In this document: positions 18,303 to 27,954 of the stretch, piece after piece
Layout: every line of letters starts with the position of its first letter
How positions within the stretch are numbered: the stretch's first letter is position 1
Assembly (NCBI RefSeq): GCF_022750635.1
Contig: NZ_JAJKBG010000008.1
Span: 22,645 to 86,644 of the forward strand
Origin: Brevundimonas pishanensis
GTDB taxonomy: Bacteria > Pseudomonadota > Alphaproteobacteria > Caulobacterales > Caulobacteraceae
DNA length: 64,000 nucleotides
Reading direction: 5' to 3'
Program-made: the position numbers and the translations under genes
Notes under the pieces: model-generated
Database searches by the model: none
Told to the model about the DNA's origin: nothing
What the model saw: the letters and a program-made list of their open reading frames with translations, nothing else

Positions 18303-19235
18303 TCAGCCGAGGATGGCGCGGGCCTGACGGGCGTCTTCGTCGATCTGGACCTTGAGCGCGTCGAGGCCGTCAAACTTCATCTCGCCGCGCAGGAAGGCGA
18401 CCAGTTCGGTTTCGACCGTCTGGTCGTATAGGCTCTCGTCGAAGTCGAACAGCCAGACCTCCAACAGCGGGTCTTCGATCTCGTACATCGGACGGATGCC
18501 GAGGTTCGCCACGCCGTTGACCACGCGCCCGTCGGGGAGGCGTGTTCGGGTGGCGTAAACGCCGTAAGCCGGACGCATATAGGCCGGCATGGCAATGTTG
18601 GCGGTCGGGATGCCAATGGTGCGGCCCCGCTTGTCACCGTGGATGACGGTGCCTTCGATGGCGAAGGGGCGACCGAGAATAGCGGTGGCGCGGGTCATGT
18701 CGCCGGCTTTCAAGGCTTCGCGGACGGCCGAGGAGGACAGTTTCAGACCGTCTGCGTCGTCCTTGCGCTCGGTGACGGAAACCGAGAAGCCGAGCCTCTG
18801 ACCATATTGCGTCAGAAGGTCAGGCGAGCCGGAGCGACCCTTGCCGAAGGTAAAGTCAAAACCGACCGCAGCATGTTTGATGCCCAGACCCTCGCTGAGC
18901 ACTTCGCGGGCAAAGGCTTCGTCGGTCAGAGAGGCCATTTCGCGATCGAAGGGCAGAAGGTACAGCCGATCCACACCCAGAACATCAAGGGCCCGCGCCA
19001 TCTGTTCCGGTGTCATCAGGCCAAAGGGCGCGACGTCCGGTTGGAACAAGCGGCGCGGGTGGGGATGGAAGCTGACCACGCCCAAGGGCACGGCCAGTTC
19101 ATCGGCAGCCTTGCGGGCCGAAGCGATTACGGCCTGATGGCCGCGATGCACACCATCGAAGGCTCCTACGGCCACGGCGGCACCCTTTTGGGATGCCGAA
19201 AGGCCGCGCCAGTCGCGGATGACTTCAATCGCCAC
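18303..19235 (-). CDS. ribF: bifunctional riboflavin kinase / FAD synthetase
   Basis: 310 residues; makes FMN and FAD from riboflavin. The N-terminal nucleotidyltransferase has 'GAFDGVHRGHQ' and 'SSSAVREAL'. The C-terminal flavokinase domain has 'GDKRGRTIGIPTANI' and 'GVANLGIRP'. It lies last in a minus-strand run tipF - HAD - maoC - ribF, 12 bases after the MaoC gene. No FMN riboswitch was seen in the short gap. Confidence 0.97.
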   Translation of the reverse strand: MAIEVIRDWRGLSASQKGAAVAVGAFDGVHRGHQAVIASARKAADELAVPLGVVSFHPHPRRLFQPDVAPFGLMTPEQMARALDVLGVDRLYLLPFDREMASLTDEAFAREVLSEGLGIKHAAVGFDFTFGKGRSGSPDLLTQYGQRLGFSVSVTERKDDADGLKLSSSAVREALKAGDMTRATAILGRPFAIEGTVIHGDKRGRTIGIPTANIAMPAYMRPAYGVYATRTRLPDGRVVNGVANLGIRPMYEIEDPLLEVWLFDFDESLYDQTVETELVAFLRGEMKFDGLDALKVQIDEDARQARAILG

Positions 19236-19247
19236 GGCCAGTGAACC

Positions 19248-19709
19248 TTAGCGGGCGGAAGGCTTGCGGCGGCGCGGAACGCGCACGACGGCGATGCCGT
19301 CCATGATCAGCTTGTCGCCGACATAGCCTTCACAGTTCAACTCTACGCGGGCCGATTCCTGATCCACGCCGACCACGCTGATGAGAATGCGCACAGTGTC
19401 GCCGATGCGGACCGGATAGTGGAAGGCGAGCGATTGCGAGATGTAGATCGAGCCCGCACCCGGCAGAACCGTACCCACGACGGCCGAGCCGAACGATGCG
19501 CTCAGCAGACCATGGGCAATACGGCCGCGATAGGCCGTCTTGGAGGCATAGGCCTCGTCCAGATGCACCGGATTATAGTCGTCCGAAGCATCCGCAAACA
19601 TTTGGATGCGCTCTTCGCTGACGGGTACGATCTTCTCGGCGGACATACCGACGTGAAGCTCTTCGAGAATATAGCCGCCAGAAGGGTGGCCTTGGACCAG
19701 GTTGCTCAT
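19248..19709 (-). CDS. MaoC-like (R)-hydratase/dehydratase
   Basis: 153 residues of the hotdog-fold MaoC family. The hydratase dyad is visible in 'ASDDYNPVHLDEAYA' (Asp and His), followed by 'RIAHGLLSASFGSAVVG'. Members hydrate trans-2-enoyl-CoA or related thioesters with R stereochemistry; the substrate is not evident. It sits between a HAD hydrolase and ribF on the same strand with short gaps, so co-transcription is likely, though no pathway link is obvious. Confidence 0.9.
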   Translation of the reverse strand: MSNLVQGHPSGGYILEELHVGMSAEKIVPVSEERIQMFADASDDYNPVHLDEAYASKTAYRGRIAHGLLSASFGSAVVGTVLPGAGSIYISQSLAFHYPVRIGDTVRILISVVGVDQESARVELNCEGYVGDKLIMDGIAVVRVPRRRKPSAR

Positions 19710-19759
19710 GAGCGCTGCTTTACGTCAGGTGAACTTAAATGGCGAGACTTGTTGCGGGC

Positions 19760-20629
19760 TTACCACGCCAGGTCGAGCGCGGCGTAACGGGCGGTTGTAT
19801 TTTCCGCCTTCAGCAGATCGCCTGCACCCGACGGGTTCAGGGAACCATCTTCGCCCTTGGCCTTATCGCCATGAATACCTTGAGCAATAAACAGGCAGTC
19901 CAGATTTTGGGATTGGGCACCAACTACGTCGGTGATCACGCCATCGCCAATGCAAAGTACGCGGCTGCGGTCGACGGGGCGTCCCATGAGAGCTTCGGCC
20001 TCGATCAAAGCCAGATCATAGATGGGGGCATACGGCTTGCCGGCCATGATGACCTTGCCGCCAAGCTCTTCATAAAGATCGGCCAGCGCACCGGCGCAGT
20101 AGATCAGGTTGTCGCCCTTTTGGACCACGCGATCGGGGTTGGCGCAGATCAGGTCCAGGTCCTTGTCCGCAGCCTCGCTCAGAATCGCGCGGTAGCTTTC
20201 CGGCGTCTCGGTAGCATCGTCGACCAGGCCGGTGACGGAGACGAAGTCCGCACCCTCCACAGTGTCGACCAGCTGCAGGCCGGTACCTTCATAGGTGGTA
20301 GCGTCGCGGTCTGGACCGATGGCCAGCGCTGCTTGAGGCGCGCGTTTGGCCAGTTCGGCGCGGGTCGCATCGCCCGAGGTGACGAAACGCTTCCAGCTGC
20401 TGCGTGGTACATCCAGACCATCCAGCTGCGAAATGACATCGCTGGACGGACGCGGCGAGTTGGAGATCAGCACCACATGGCCGCCCTTCTCGTTAAAGCG
20501 GGTCAGTGCGTCACACGCTGCAGGCCAGCTTTCGCGGCCGTTGTGGATTACGCCCCAGACATCGCACAACAGGACGTCGTAATCATCGGCGACTGCCGAC
20601 AGGTGGTTCAGCACAACAGGAAGGGTCAT
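19760..20629 (-). CDS. HAD-superfamily class IIA hydrolase (TIGR01459-like)
   Basis: 289 residues with the pattern of the NagD/PGP-type class IIA HAD group: motif I 'LLCDVWGVIHNG', 'ISNSPRP', 'GKPYAPIYDLAL' and 'IGDGVITDVVGAQ'. The second Asp of motif I is Trp (DVW instead of DxD), as in the TIGR01459 subgroup, so the usual phosphatase proton donor is missing. Reaction unknown. It follows tipF by 50 bases. Confidence 0.88.
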   Translation of the reverse strand: MTLPVVLNHLSAVADDYDVLLCDVWGVIHNGRESWPAACDALTRFNEKGGHVVLISNSPRPSSDVISQLDGLDVPRSSWKRFVTSGDATRAELAKRAPQAALAIGPDRDATTYEGTGLQLVDTVEGADFVSVTGLVDDATETPESYRAILSEAADKDLDLICANPDRVVQKGDNLIYCAGALADLYEELGGKVIMAGKPYAPIYDLALIEAEALMGRPVDRSRVLCIGDGVITDVVGAQSQNLDCLFIAQGIHGDKAKGEDGSLNPSGAGDLLKAENTTARYAALDLAW

Positions 20630-20679
20630 GCGCAGCGATGTAGCAATGTGCGCTTCCGATTGCGAGCCAACATTACCAC

Positions 20680-21945
20680 TCAGTGGCGCAGGCGACGCTC
20701 GACAGAGTGCAAGGTCGAGCGCACGAACTCGGACGGGGGATCCGTCTCGGCCAGAACCGTTTCCTTGATGGCGCGCGGCTCGCCGAACAAATGGCCCTGA
20801 CCCAGCGGGACATCGAGGTCGAGGATGTCGACCACCTGACGCTCGGTCTCGACCATTTCCGCGATCAGTTCGAGGCCGTAACGGCGGACCAGCGGGGCGA
20901 AGTCGGCGGCCTGAATGTCGGGCTTGCTCGGCAGCGGGACAGCACCGTCCATTTCGAGCAGTTGCTCGATCATCAGGTCGGCGGAAATCTTGAGGAAGCG
21001 CACGTCCGAACGTTGCAGGTCGGCGAAGTCGAGGTCCAGCGTCTGCACCTTGTCGATGGAGAAGCGGAAGCCGAGGTCGGCCAGCTTGGCCATGTTGCGG
21101 GCTTCAGTAGCTCCGCGGGCCTCAAACACGGCCTGACCCAGTTCAAAGATCAGGGCATCCTTCAGGTCGCGGTTCTGGCCAAGAAAATCCAGAAACTGGG
21201 GGAAGAAGGTCTCGTCGCCCAAGGACGCCATCGAGATGTTGCAGAACACGCCGACCTTGCGATCCTGACGACCCAGTCGGCGAACGATCTGCGCACAACG
21301 GAACAGCAGCAGGTTGTCGATGGCAGGGACCAGCCCTTCTTCCTCGGCAATCGACATATATTCCGCGGGCGTCATGCTGTGGCCCGAGGCGTCGCGTAGG
21401 CGGGTGAAGGCCTCGTAATAGACGGTGCGGCGCTGGGGCAGGGTGACGATGGGTTGCAGGTAGAGGTCGACGCGACCCTCGGCGAGGGCATCATGCACGG
21501 TGGCAGGTGCGCCGTTGCCGTTCACCTTGCCGTTGGTGGCGCGAAGATCGGGCACGGCGGGATTGGCCAGACGCTCTTCGATGGAGGCGTTCATCTGCTG
21601 GACCATGTCTTCCAGCATGCGCACCTCGCCCGTCAGCGCATCGGTGCGCGACAGGGGGCCGCTCTCGATAGCCTGAGCCAGTTGGGTCAGCGCGCCCTGG
21701 GTGGATTCCATGGCATCGGCGAGCAGACGGTGGGCCTCTTTGACCTTGGCCAGTTCGCGACGCAGTTGGCGCTTGTCATTGACACTGGCGGCCAGCGCGC
21801 AGGTGGCACCCAGCAGGCCTAGAGTGCCGATGGCACCGGCGACACCGGCCCCTGCACCCCATCCGGCGCGCCACAAGGTTGCCCCCACCGCCAGCGACAG
21901 GAAAAGGCAGCCAAAGAACAACAATCCGCCGGTGATCTTTTGCAT
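20680..21945 (-). CDS. tipF: TipF-like c-di-GMP receptor for flagellum positioning
   Basis: 421 residues: two membrane helices (about 5-25 and 30-53), a coiled coil (56-130), and an EAL domain (150-400). The EAL motif is altered to EAF at 178-180 ('YYEAFTRLR'), and several phosphodiesterase residues are replaced ('SIDKVQTLDLDF' where enzymes have DDFGTG). The architecture matches Caulobacter TipF, which binds c-di-GMP and recruits flagellar switch proteins at the pole without needing hydrolysis. It is the first gene of a run ending with ribF. A related but non-TipF degenerate EAL protein is the alternative. Confidence 0.82.
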   Translation of the reverse strand: MQKITGGLLFFGCLFLSLAVGATLWRAGWGAGAGVAGAIGTLGLLGATCALAASVNDKRQLRRELAKVKEAHRLLADAMESTQGALTQLAQAIESGPLSRTDALTGEVRMLEDMVQQMNASIEERLANPAVPDLRATNGKVNGNGAPATVHDALAEGRVDLYLQPIVTLPQRRTVYYEAFTRLRDASGHSMTPAEYMSIAEEEGLVPAIDNLLLFRCAQIVRRLGRQDRKVGVFCNISMASLGDETFFPQFLDFLGQNRDLKDALIFELGQAVFEARGATEARNMAKLADLGFRFSIDKVQTLDLDFADLQRSDVRFLKISADLMIEQLLEMDGAVPLPSKPDIQAADFAPLVRRYGLELIAEMVETERQVVDILDLDVPLGQGHLFGEPRAIKETVLAETDPPSEFVRSTLHSVERRLRH

Positions 21946-22061
21946 AGAGGCTGCGATGACTTTCCTAGTGGATTGAGCGTGCTAACAAGGTAGCGAGGTT
22001 ACGGCTTAACATCTCGCAACGAACCTAACAATCAAGCGAAGCCGTAAGGGGAGAAAACTGA

Positions 22062-22832
22062 ATGGAACTGTTCGATTTAACCGGCAAGGTCGCTGTTGTT
22101 ACCGGCTCGTCCAAGGGGATTGGCAAGGCGATTGCAGAACGGTTGGCGGACCATGGCGCAAAGGTCGTCATTTCATCTCGCAAGGCAGAACCCTGCGAGC
22201 AGGTGGCCAATGCTATCAACGATAAACACGGCGATACGCGTGCCATCGCCATTCCGGCCAATATCGCGTCGAAGGAAGATCTCCAGCGTCTGGTCGATGA
22301 TACCCGCGCGACGTGGGGCCAGATCGATATTCTGGTCTGCAATGCTGCAACCAACCCCTATGCGGGTCCCATGTCGGGTATCGCCGACGAGCAGTTCAAC
22401 AAGATCCTCCAGAACAACGTCGTTTCGAATCACTGGCTGATCCAGATGGTCGCGCCCGAGATGGTGGCGCGAAACGACGGTGCCATTCTGGTGATCTCGT
22501 CGATTGGCGGCCTGCGCGGCAACGCCGTCATCGGTGCCTACAATATCTCCAAGGCCGCCGACATGCAGTTGGTACGCAACCTAGCAGTCGAATACGGCCC
22601 CCATAATGTGCGCGTGAACTGCATCGCGCCGGGGCTGATCAAGACCGATTTCGCCCGCTATCTGTGGGAAACGCCCGAGATTCTGAAGACGGTCACCGAC
22701 CCGGCACCTTTGAAAAGGATCGGATTGCCGGATGAAATTGCTGGCTCGGCAGTTTATCTGTGCAGCCCCGCGTCGTCCTATGTCACAGGACAGACGCTTG
22801 TGGTTGATGGCGGAATGACGATTGCCTGGTGA
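22062..22832 (+). CDS. SDR-family oxidoreductase
   Basis: 256-residue classical SDR with '[15 protein letters not shown]', 'CNAATNPY' in place of the usual NNAG, catalytic Ser in 'VISSIGG', Tyr-Lys in 'GAYNISKAA', and a C-terminal '[13 protein letters not shown]'. It resembles the DHRS4-like / 3-oxoacyl-reductase subgroup. Substrate unknown. Its 3' end overlaps the acyltransferase frame by 11 bases, so the two are probably co-transcribed. GGGGAG lies about eight bases before the ATG. Confidence 0.92.
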   Translation: MELFDLTGKVAVVTGSSKGIGKAIAERLADHGAKVVISSRKAEPCEQVANAINDKHGDTRAIAIPANIASKEDLQRLVDDTRATWGQIDILVCNAATNPYAGPMSGIADEQFNKILQNNVVSNHWLIQMVAPEMVARNDGAILVISSIGGLRGNAVIGAYNISKAADMQLVRNLAVEYGPHNVRVNCIAPGLIKTDFARYLWETPEILKTVTDPAPLKRIGLPDEIAGSAVYLCSPASSYVTGQTLVVDGGMTIAW

Positions 22833-23757
22833 GAATAAGCGTAAGGTGTCCTTCGGACAGGACTTGAGCTGGCGACTGGAGTCGCTGGCGTTTCGGGGCC
22901 TGTTCGGTGGACTGCGTCTGATCGGCGTTGATGCCGCGTCCGCCTTTGGCGGCGCGGTGTTGCGCACGCTGGGGCCGATTACCGGTACCCACAAGACGGT
23001 TCTGCGGAATCTGAAGATCGCCTTCCCTGAAAAGACGGACGAGTGGCGTAAGCAGATTGCCTATGAGCAATGGGAGCGCACCGGCCGCACCTTTGCCGAA
23101 CTGGCAATCATGGACCGCCTGACGCCCGAGAGTGGCCGCGTTCAGGTTGTGGGTATGGAGCGCTTGCATGCCGTGCGCGACAGCGGCAAGCCGGTCGTGT
23201 TTATCTCAGGCCATATCGCCAGCTTTGAAGTGATGTCGGCTCTGATCCTGCACGCGGGCGTGCCGTGCCAGATCACCTATCGTCCGGCCAATAACCCTTA
23301 TGTCGAAGAGCAGATGCGCGCCGCGCGGGCCCGCTATGGCATCCGCCTATTTGCGCCCAAGGGGGACGGCACGCGCGAGCTGGTGAAGGGTATGAAGAAC
23401 GGCGACTCGATCGCCCTGCTGGTCGACCAGAAATACAACGAAGGCCCCGAGGTCGAGTTCTTCGGCCAGCCTGTTAACGCTTCGCCCGGTGCTGCGCGTC
23501 TGGCAGCTAAGTTCGGCACGGTGATGGTCCCGCTGTCGGTGGTGCGCCTGAAGGGTGCAAACTTCCGCGTAACCGTGCACGAGGCGATTGAAATCCCCGA
23601 TACGGGCGACAAGAACGCCGACATTCTGGCCGGCATTCAGGCTGCTAACCGCTTTGTCGAAGACCGTGTGCGCGAAAAACCGGAAGACTGGTTCTGGGTC
23701 CACAAACGTTGGCCCCAAAAGGTATATGACGCGCTGAAAGCCCGCGAGCAGGCTTGA
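22822..23757 (+). CDS. LpxL/HtrB-family lysophospholipid acyltransferase
   Basis: 311 residues from TTG 22822 (alternative GTG 22846). The HX4E catalytic motif is 'GHIASFE', followed by '[13 protein letters not shown]' and '[14 protein letters not shown]', as in lipid A secondary acyltransferases. The C-terminal 'WFWVHKRWP' is the usual end motif. It probably adds an acyl chain to Kdo-lipid A or a related lipid at the inner membrane. Start choice is uncertain because it overlaps the dehydrogenase gene. It ends one base before the convergent response-regulator gene. Confidence 0.9.
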   Translation: MPGENKRKVSFGQDLSWRLESLAFRGLFGGLRLIGVDAASAFGGAVLRTLGPITGTHKTVLRNLKIAFPEKTDEWRKQIAYEQWERTGRTFAELAIMDRLTPESGRVQVVGMERLHAVRDSGKPVVFISGHIASFEVMSALILHAGVPCQITYRPANNPYVEEQMRAARARYGIRLFAPKGDGTRELVKGMKNGDSIALLVDQKYNEGPEVEFFGQPVNASPGAARLAAKFGTVMVPLSVVRLKGANFRVTVHEAIEIPDTGDKNADILAGIQAANRFVEDRVREKPEDWFWVHKRWPQKVYDALKAREQA

Positions 23758-23758
23758 T

Positions 23759-24256
23759 CTAGCTGCGCTGGATGTCCGTTGCGCGGCGGAACGGGCCGTC
23801 GTGGTCCAGTCGGTGGGTCCGGCGGCGATCCGGCCCGAAGAAGTCGTCGGAACGCACAAACGGACGCGGTCTCAGGATGATGGCTTCCAGCCGTTTCATC
23901 AGCGCCTGGATCATAACCGGCTTGGCCACGAACTCGTTGACGCCCGCATCGCGCGCGTCCGTCACGCGGAACAGTTCGGAATGGCCCGTCATCATCACAA
24001 TGGGCAAATAGGGGTTGGGGCTGTCCTCGTCCCAACGGATGGATCGTGTGAACTGCACGCCGTCCATCGGCTGCATTCGAAAATCGACGATGGCAATATC
24101 GATGGCCTGTTCGCGCAGGATCTCCAGGGCCTGAGTGCCGTCCTCCGCTTCACTGAGGCGGCCAATGCCGATGGATTTCAGCATAGCAGCCACGATCGAA
24201 CGCATGTTGGCGTTGTCGTCGACGAGCAGGAGATGGAGGGTACCGAGCGGACTCAT
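23759..24256 (-). CDS. single-domain response regulator with basic tail
   Basis: 165 residues from ATG 24256, whose start overlaps the upstream stop by ATGA. The receiver spans about 6-130: acidic pair 'LLVDDN', phospho-acceptor Asp58 in 'IVDFRM', Thr in 'VMMTGHSE', Lys in 'FVAKP'. There is no output domain. The 35-residue tail is arginine-rich and contains 'RSDDFFGPDRRR', a tail I have seen in other alphaproteobacterial receivers. The partner kinase is not adjacent. Coupled to the DUF2093 gene. Confidence 0.88.
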   Translation of the reverse strand: MSPLGTLHLLLVDDNANMRSIVAAMLKSIGIGRLSEAEDGTQALEILREQAIDIAIVDFRMQPMDGVQFTRSIRWDEDSPNPYLPIVMMTGHSELFRVTDARDAGVNEFVAKPVMIQALMKRLEAIILRPRPFVRSDDFFGPDRRRTHRLDHDGPFRRATDIQRS

Positions 24257-24474
24257 GCAGAAGGCTGGATCGCCGCTGTATCCGCACCGGTCGCTTTCAA
24301 GAACTCGAGCGGGCCGACATAGGCTTCCTGACGGGCCGCGGACCAATAGCGTAGCGCCGGAAGCGCAATAGCCTGACCCGTCACCGCACAGCGCACGAAT
24401 GTTCCGCCATTCAGGACTGCGAATTCACCGTCACCATAGTGCAAGGTGGCTTGTGACGCGGGGGCAGCGTTCAT
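24253..24474 (-). CDS. DUF2093-family small protein
   Basis: 73 residues with the family pattern 'LHYGDGEFAVLNGGTFVRC', 'TGQAIALPALRYWS' and 'EAYVGPLE'. DUF2093 proteins are short, alphaproteobacterial and of unknown function, and often lie near xseA, as here (xseA begins its 3' end 104 bases away on the same strand). The stop overlaps the response regulator start, so the two are translationally coupled. Confidence 0.85.
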   Translation of the reverse strand: MNAAPASQATLHYGDGEFAVLNGGTFVRCAVTGQAIALPALRYWSAARQEAYVGPLEFLKATGADTAAIQPSA

Positions 24475-24577
24475 GTCTCAGGGGCATCCGTTTGGGAGGC
24501 GGGTGGGGAATCACTGCCTCTGCATATCGCTGGTTTGAGATATTCAGACAACAGCAACGCTTCAAGCCCCGAACCGG

Positions 24578-26071
24578 TCAGAACAGGGTGCCTTGATCGC
24601 TTGGCGAGGGTTTGGGCTTTGGCGCGGACTTGGGAGCAAGAGGGGTGGGCGGCGCAGATGGCGTGACCGTGCCAGGACCGGAGGTGCCGACAGTCGCGTC
24701 ACGCTGACCGTCTCCGAACACCAGCGAGACGTGCTGACCCTCGGTGAGCTTATGCGCCGAGGTGATCCATTGACCCTCGGCATCTTCTACGCGGGCAAAG
24801 CCGGGCTTGGGACGCGACGGGTCTAGGTTCGTCAGTGCGCGCGACAGAGCCGCAAGGCGCTCGGAGTCTCGCTGAAGGCGGCGTTCGATAGCGGGACGGA
24901 AGCGGGCCTCGATGGCGTGGAGGCGGTCGCTGCGGCGCTCGATCGGACGGTGCAGGATCGAAGGCGACAGGCGCGCGGCGACGCGGGTCAGGCGCTGTTC
25001 GTGCACACTGGCGTTGCGGTGCAAGGCAGAGCCAAGGCGGCTGGACGCATGGTCCAGGCGCTGTTGGGGCAGGGCCAAAAGATCTTCGGGGCGCGTCGGC
25101 AGACCACGGGCCACCGACAGCAGTCGCGTGCGGCGATCATCCAGCAAACGCGCACCACAGCGGCGCAGGCGGGCCTCATAGTCCGCCAGTCCCCACTGAA
25201 GCTCGGCCAGCACTGGCGTGGCGATTTCGGCGGCACCGGTAGGCGTCGGCGCGCGTCGGTCCGATACGAAGTCGATCAGGGTGGTGTCTGTCTCGTGCCC
25301 GACCGCAGAAATAATCGGGATGCGTGCGTCCGCCACGGTGCGGGCGAGGTTCTCGTCGTTGAAACCCCAGAGGTCTTCGACCGAACCACCGCCGCGCGCG
25401 ACGATCAGCAGGTCGGGACGAGGGATCGGGCCGTCCGGTGTCATGGCGTCAAAGCCACGCACGGCGTTTGCAACTTGTTTGGCGGCGGCGTCGCCCTGAA
25501 CAATGACCGGCCAGACGATCACGCGGCAGGGCCAGCGGTCGCTGATCCGGTGCAGGATGTCACGGATAACCGCGCCGGTCGGGCTGGTAATGACGCCGAT
25601 GGTGGCAGGGAACTGGGGCAGGGGCTTTTTGCGCGACGGCTCGAACAGGCCCTCTTCGCGCAGACGAGTCTTGATGCGTTCCAGTTGCGCCAGCAGCGCA
25701 CCGGCCCCCGCAGGCTCCATGCTCTCGATGACGATCTGGTAGGACGACCGTGCCGGATAGGACGTGATCTTGCCTGTGACGATGACTTCTAGACCGGTTT
25801 CGGGCTGGGCACCGAGGGTGCGCACCACGCCCTTCCAGATCACGCCGTCGATGGCGGCTTTGTCGTCCTTCAGCGTCAGATAGACGTGGCCAGACGAGTG
25901 GCGTGTGACCTTGGAAATCTCGCCACGGATCCTGACGTGGCCGAAGCGGTCCTCGAGCGTACGCTTGAGCGCGAAACTCAGCTCGGAGATCGACAGGGGC
26001 GGGTTGTTGTCGCGCGCGGGTGCCTGCTCCTGAGGAGCGGCGCCTTCAAAAGCGTAGTCGTCGGAATCCAT
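24578..26071 (-). CDS. xseA: exodeoxyribonuclease VII large subunit
   Basis: 497 residues. The N-terminal OB domain ('[21 protein letters not shown]') is followed by the nuclease domain with '[18 protein letters not shown]', '[16 protein letters not shown]' and '[17 protein letters not shown]', all diagnostic of XseA. Then comes the long helical region that binds small subunits, and a low-complexity Pro/Ser/Lys tail. The enzyme degrades single-stranded DNA from both ends. The small subunit gene xseB is not in this window. Confidence 0.96.
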   Translation of the reverse strand: MDSDDYAFEGAAPQEQAPARDNNPPLSISELSFALKRTLEDRFGHVRIRGEISKVTRHSSGHVYLTLKDDKAAIDGVIWKGVVRTLGAQPETGLEVIVTGKITSYPARSSYQIVIESMEPAGAGALLAQLERIKTRLREEGLFEPSRKKPLPQFPATIGVITSPTGAVIRDILHRISDRWPCRVIVWPVIVQGDAAAKQVANAVRGFDAMTPDGPIPRPDLLIVARGGGSVEDLWGFNDENLARTVADARIPIISAVGHETDTTLIDFVSDRRAPTPTGAAEIATPVLAELQWGLADYEARLRRCGARLLDDRRTRLLSVARGLPTRPEDLLALPQQRLDHASSRLGSALHRNASVHEQRLTRVAARLSPSILHRPIERRSDRLHAIEARFRPAIERRLQRDSERLAALSRALTNLDPSRPKPGFARVEDAEGQWITSAHKLTEGQHVSLVFGDGQRDATVGTSGPGTVTPSAPPTPLAPKSAPKPKPSPSDQGTLF

Positions 26072-26165
26072 GCCCGGACCTTAGCGCCTCAAGCACGCGG
26101 CGGGAACGCTCAGAATGCGGCTTCGTTACCTTAGTGAGTGGCAAAGCTGCCGAAAGGGCTGTGAA

Positions 26166-26603
26166 ATGAAGACTTCGATGTTGGCCATGGCCGTTACGGC
26201 CGCTGTAACCTTGACCCTGGGCGCGTGCGATAATCGCACTGACGACGTGGTGCGTGCACCGGCACCTGACATGGCACCGGAGCGCGTGACGCGTGAAGAG
26301 GCCAAGGTGGCCACCGGTGAAGCCGCACTGGCGCTGGGCATGACCCGCAAGGCTCTGGAAGATGCCGATATCGTCAATGCGGCGGGGCAGGATCTGGGTG
26401 ATGTCGAGTCGCTGGTGACCAATGCCACCGGAACGGCGACCCATCTGGTGGTCGAACTGGAGGGGCCGTCCGACACCGAAGTTCTGCTGCCGCTGGCTCA
26501 GGTGGAGGCGGAAAAACGCACCGACGGCAGAAGCCCCAACCTCGTCACCCGCCTGACTGCTGCGGAATTGGCCGCTTTGCCGCGCTATAATCCGCCACGT
26601 TAA
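26166..26603 (+). CDS. lipoprotein with PRC-barrel-like domain
   Basis: 145 residues from ATG 26166. A lipoprotein signal ends in 'LGACDNR'. The mature part has 'EDADIVNAAGQDLGDVESL' and 'ATHLVVELEG...EVLLPLAQV', which resembles a PRC barrel, a fold found in envelope and RNA-binding proteins. Function unknown. It ends 38 bases before purD on the same strand and may share its transcript. Confidence 0.75.
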   Translation: MKTSMLAMAVTAAVTLTLGACDNRTDDVVRAPAPDMAPERVTREEAKVATGEAALALGMTRKALEDADIVNAAGQDLGDVESLVTNATGTATHLVVELEGPSDTEVLLPLAQVEAEKRTDGRSPNLVTRLTAAELAALPRYNPPR

Positions 26604-26640
26604 TCTTGACCTGACTCATCAGGTCCCTCATTCCGGCGTT

Positions 26641-27918
26641 ATGAATATTTTGCTCGTCGGTTCGGGAGGGCGCGAGCACGCCCTGGCCTGGAAAATCGCC
26701 CAGTCGCCGCGCGCTTCGCGGCTCGTCATTGCGCCCGGCAACCCCGGTATGGCGCAACTCGGCGAGCTGCGCGGCGACGTAAAGGCGACCGATGTCAACG
26801 CGCTGGTGGCTCTGGCGCAGGAAATCTCGGCTGATCTGGTCGTCGTTGGGCCCGAGGCCGCGCTGGCCGAAGGTCTGGCCGACCAGTTGGAGGGTCTGGG
26901 CATTCCGTGCTTTGGCCCGTCGGCCAAGGCGGCGCAGTTGGAAACCTCGAAAGCCTTCTCCAAGGCGTTTCTTGCCCGTCACAACATCCCGACCGCAGGC
27001 TATGGCGTTTACGAGAACGTCGAAGAGGCCAAGGCGGCATTGGCGAACTATAGCGCCCCCTACGTCATCAAGGCCGACGGTCTTGCCGCAGGCAAGGGCG
27101 TCGCCATCAGCCCTGACCGCAAGGACGCCGAGATCGAGATCGAGCGTATGCTGGGCGGCCGTTTCGGCAGCGCCGGTTCGCGCGTAGTGATCGAAGAGTT
27201 CATGGACGGTGAGGAGGGCAGCCTGTTTGCCCTGTCCGACGGCAAGCGCGCCGTACTGTTCGGCGGTGCGCAGGATCACAAACGCGCCTTTGACGGCGAT
27301 GCCGGTCCGAACACCGGCGGCATGGGGGCCTATTCGCCCGCGCCGGTCTTCACCGCAGATTTCGTCAAAAAGGCCAATGATCTGGTCGTCCAGCCGACCA
27401 TCCAGAAGATGGCCGATGAAGGCACTCCCTATAAGGGCGTTCTGTATGCTGGTCTGATGGCGACGAGCGAAGGCCCGAAAGTGGTCGAGTTCAACGCCCG
27501 TTTCGGTGATCCGGAATGTCAGGTGCTGATGATGCGCTTTGACGGCGATATCGTCCCGCTGCTGCTGGCCTGCGCCAAGGGCGATGTGACCCAGGTACCG
27601 CAGCCGCAGTTCAAGCCCGGTGTTGTTATCACCGTCGTTATGGCGGCCAAAGGCTATCCGGACAGCCCGCTGGAAGGCTCGATCATTCGGGGCGCCGAGC
27701 AGGACTTTGGTCCGAATGTGCAAGTCTTCCATGCTGGCACCAAACGCCGCGATGACGGGCAGTTGGTTGCCGCAGGTGGTCGCGTTCTGAACGTCTGCGC
27801 CTATGGCAAGGACGTGACCGAAGCACGAGAGCGTGCCTATGAGGCTGTTGCAAAGATCGACTGGCCCGGCGGCTTCTACCGGACCGATATCGGCTGGCGC
27901 GCTCTGGGCCGCGAATAG
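26641..27918 (+). CDS. purD: phosphoribosylamine-glycine ligase
   Basis: 425 residues; ATP-dependent second step of purine synthesis, making glycinamide ribonucleotide. The N-terminus 'MNILLVGSGGREHALAWKI' is diagnostic; the ATP-grasp domain has 'KADGLAAGKGVAI', 'EEFMDGEEGSLFAL' and 'FNARFGDPECQVLM'. The start is ATG 26641 at the family's usual position. A strong terminator follows. Confidence 0.98.
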   Translation: MNILLVGSGGREHALAWKIAQSPRASRLVIAPGNPGMAQLGELRGDVKATDVNALVALAQEISADLVVVGPEAALAEGLADQLEGLGIPCFGPSAKAAQLETSKAFSKAFLARHNIPTAGYGVYENVEEAKAALANYSAPYVIKADGLAAGKGVAISPDRKDAEIEIERMLGGRFGSAGSRVVIEEFMDGEEGSLFALSDGKRAVLFGGAQDHKRAFDGDAGPNTGGMGAYSPAPVFTADFVKKANDLVVQPTIQKMADEGTPYKGVLYAGLMATSEGPKVVEFNARFGDPECQVLMMRFDGDIVPLLLACAKGDVTQVPQPQFKPGVVITVVMAAKGYPDSPLEGSIIRGAEQDFGPNVQVFHAGTKRRDDGQLVAAGGRVLNVCAYGKDVTEARERAYEAVAKIDWPGGFYRTDIGWRALGRE

Positions 27919-27925
27919 GATTTTA

Positions 27926-27952
27926 GGGGAAGGTTTCGCCCTTCCCCTTTTT
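27926..27952 (+). terminator. rho-independent terminator after purD
   Basis: GGGGAAGG / CCTTCCCC closes a six-base loop and is followed by TTTTTC, seven bases after the purD stop and just before the convergent gene's stop. Confidence 0.88.
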
Positions 27953-27954
27953 CT

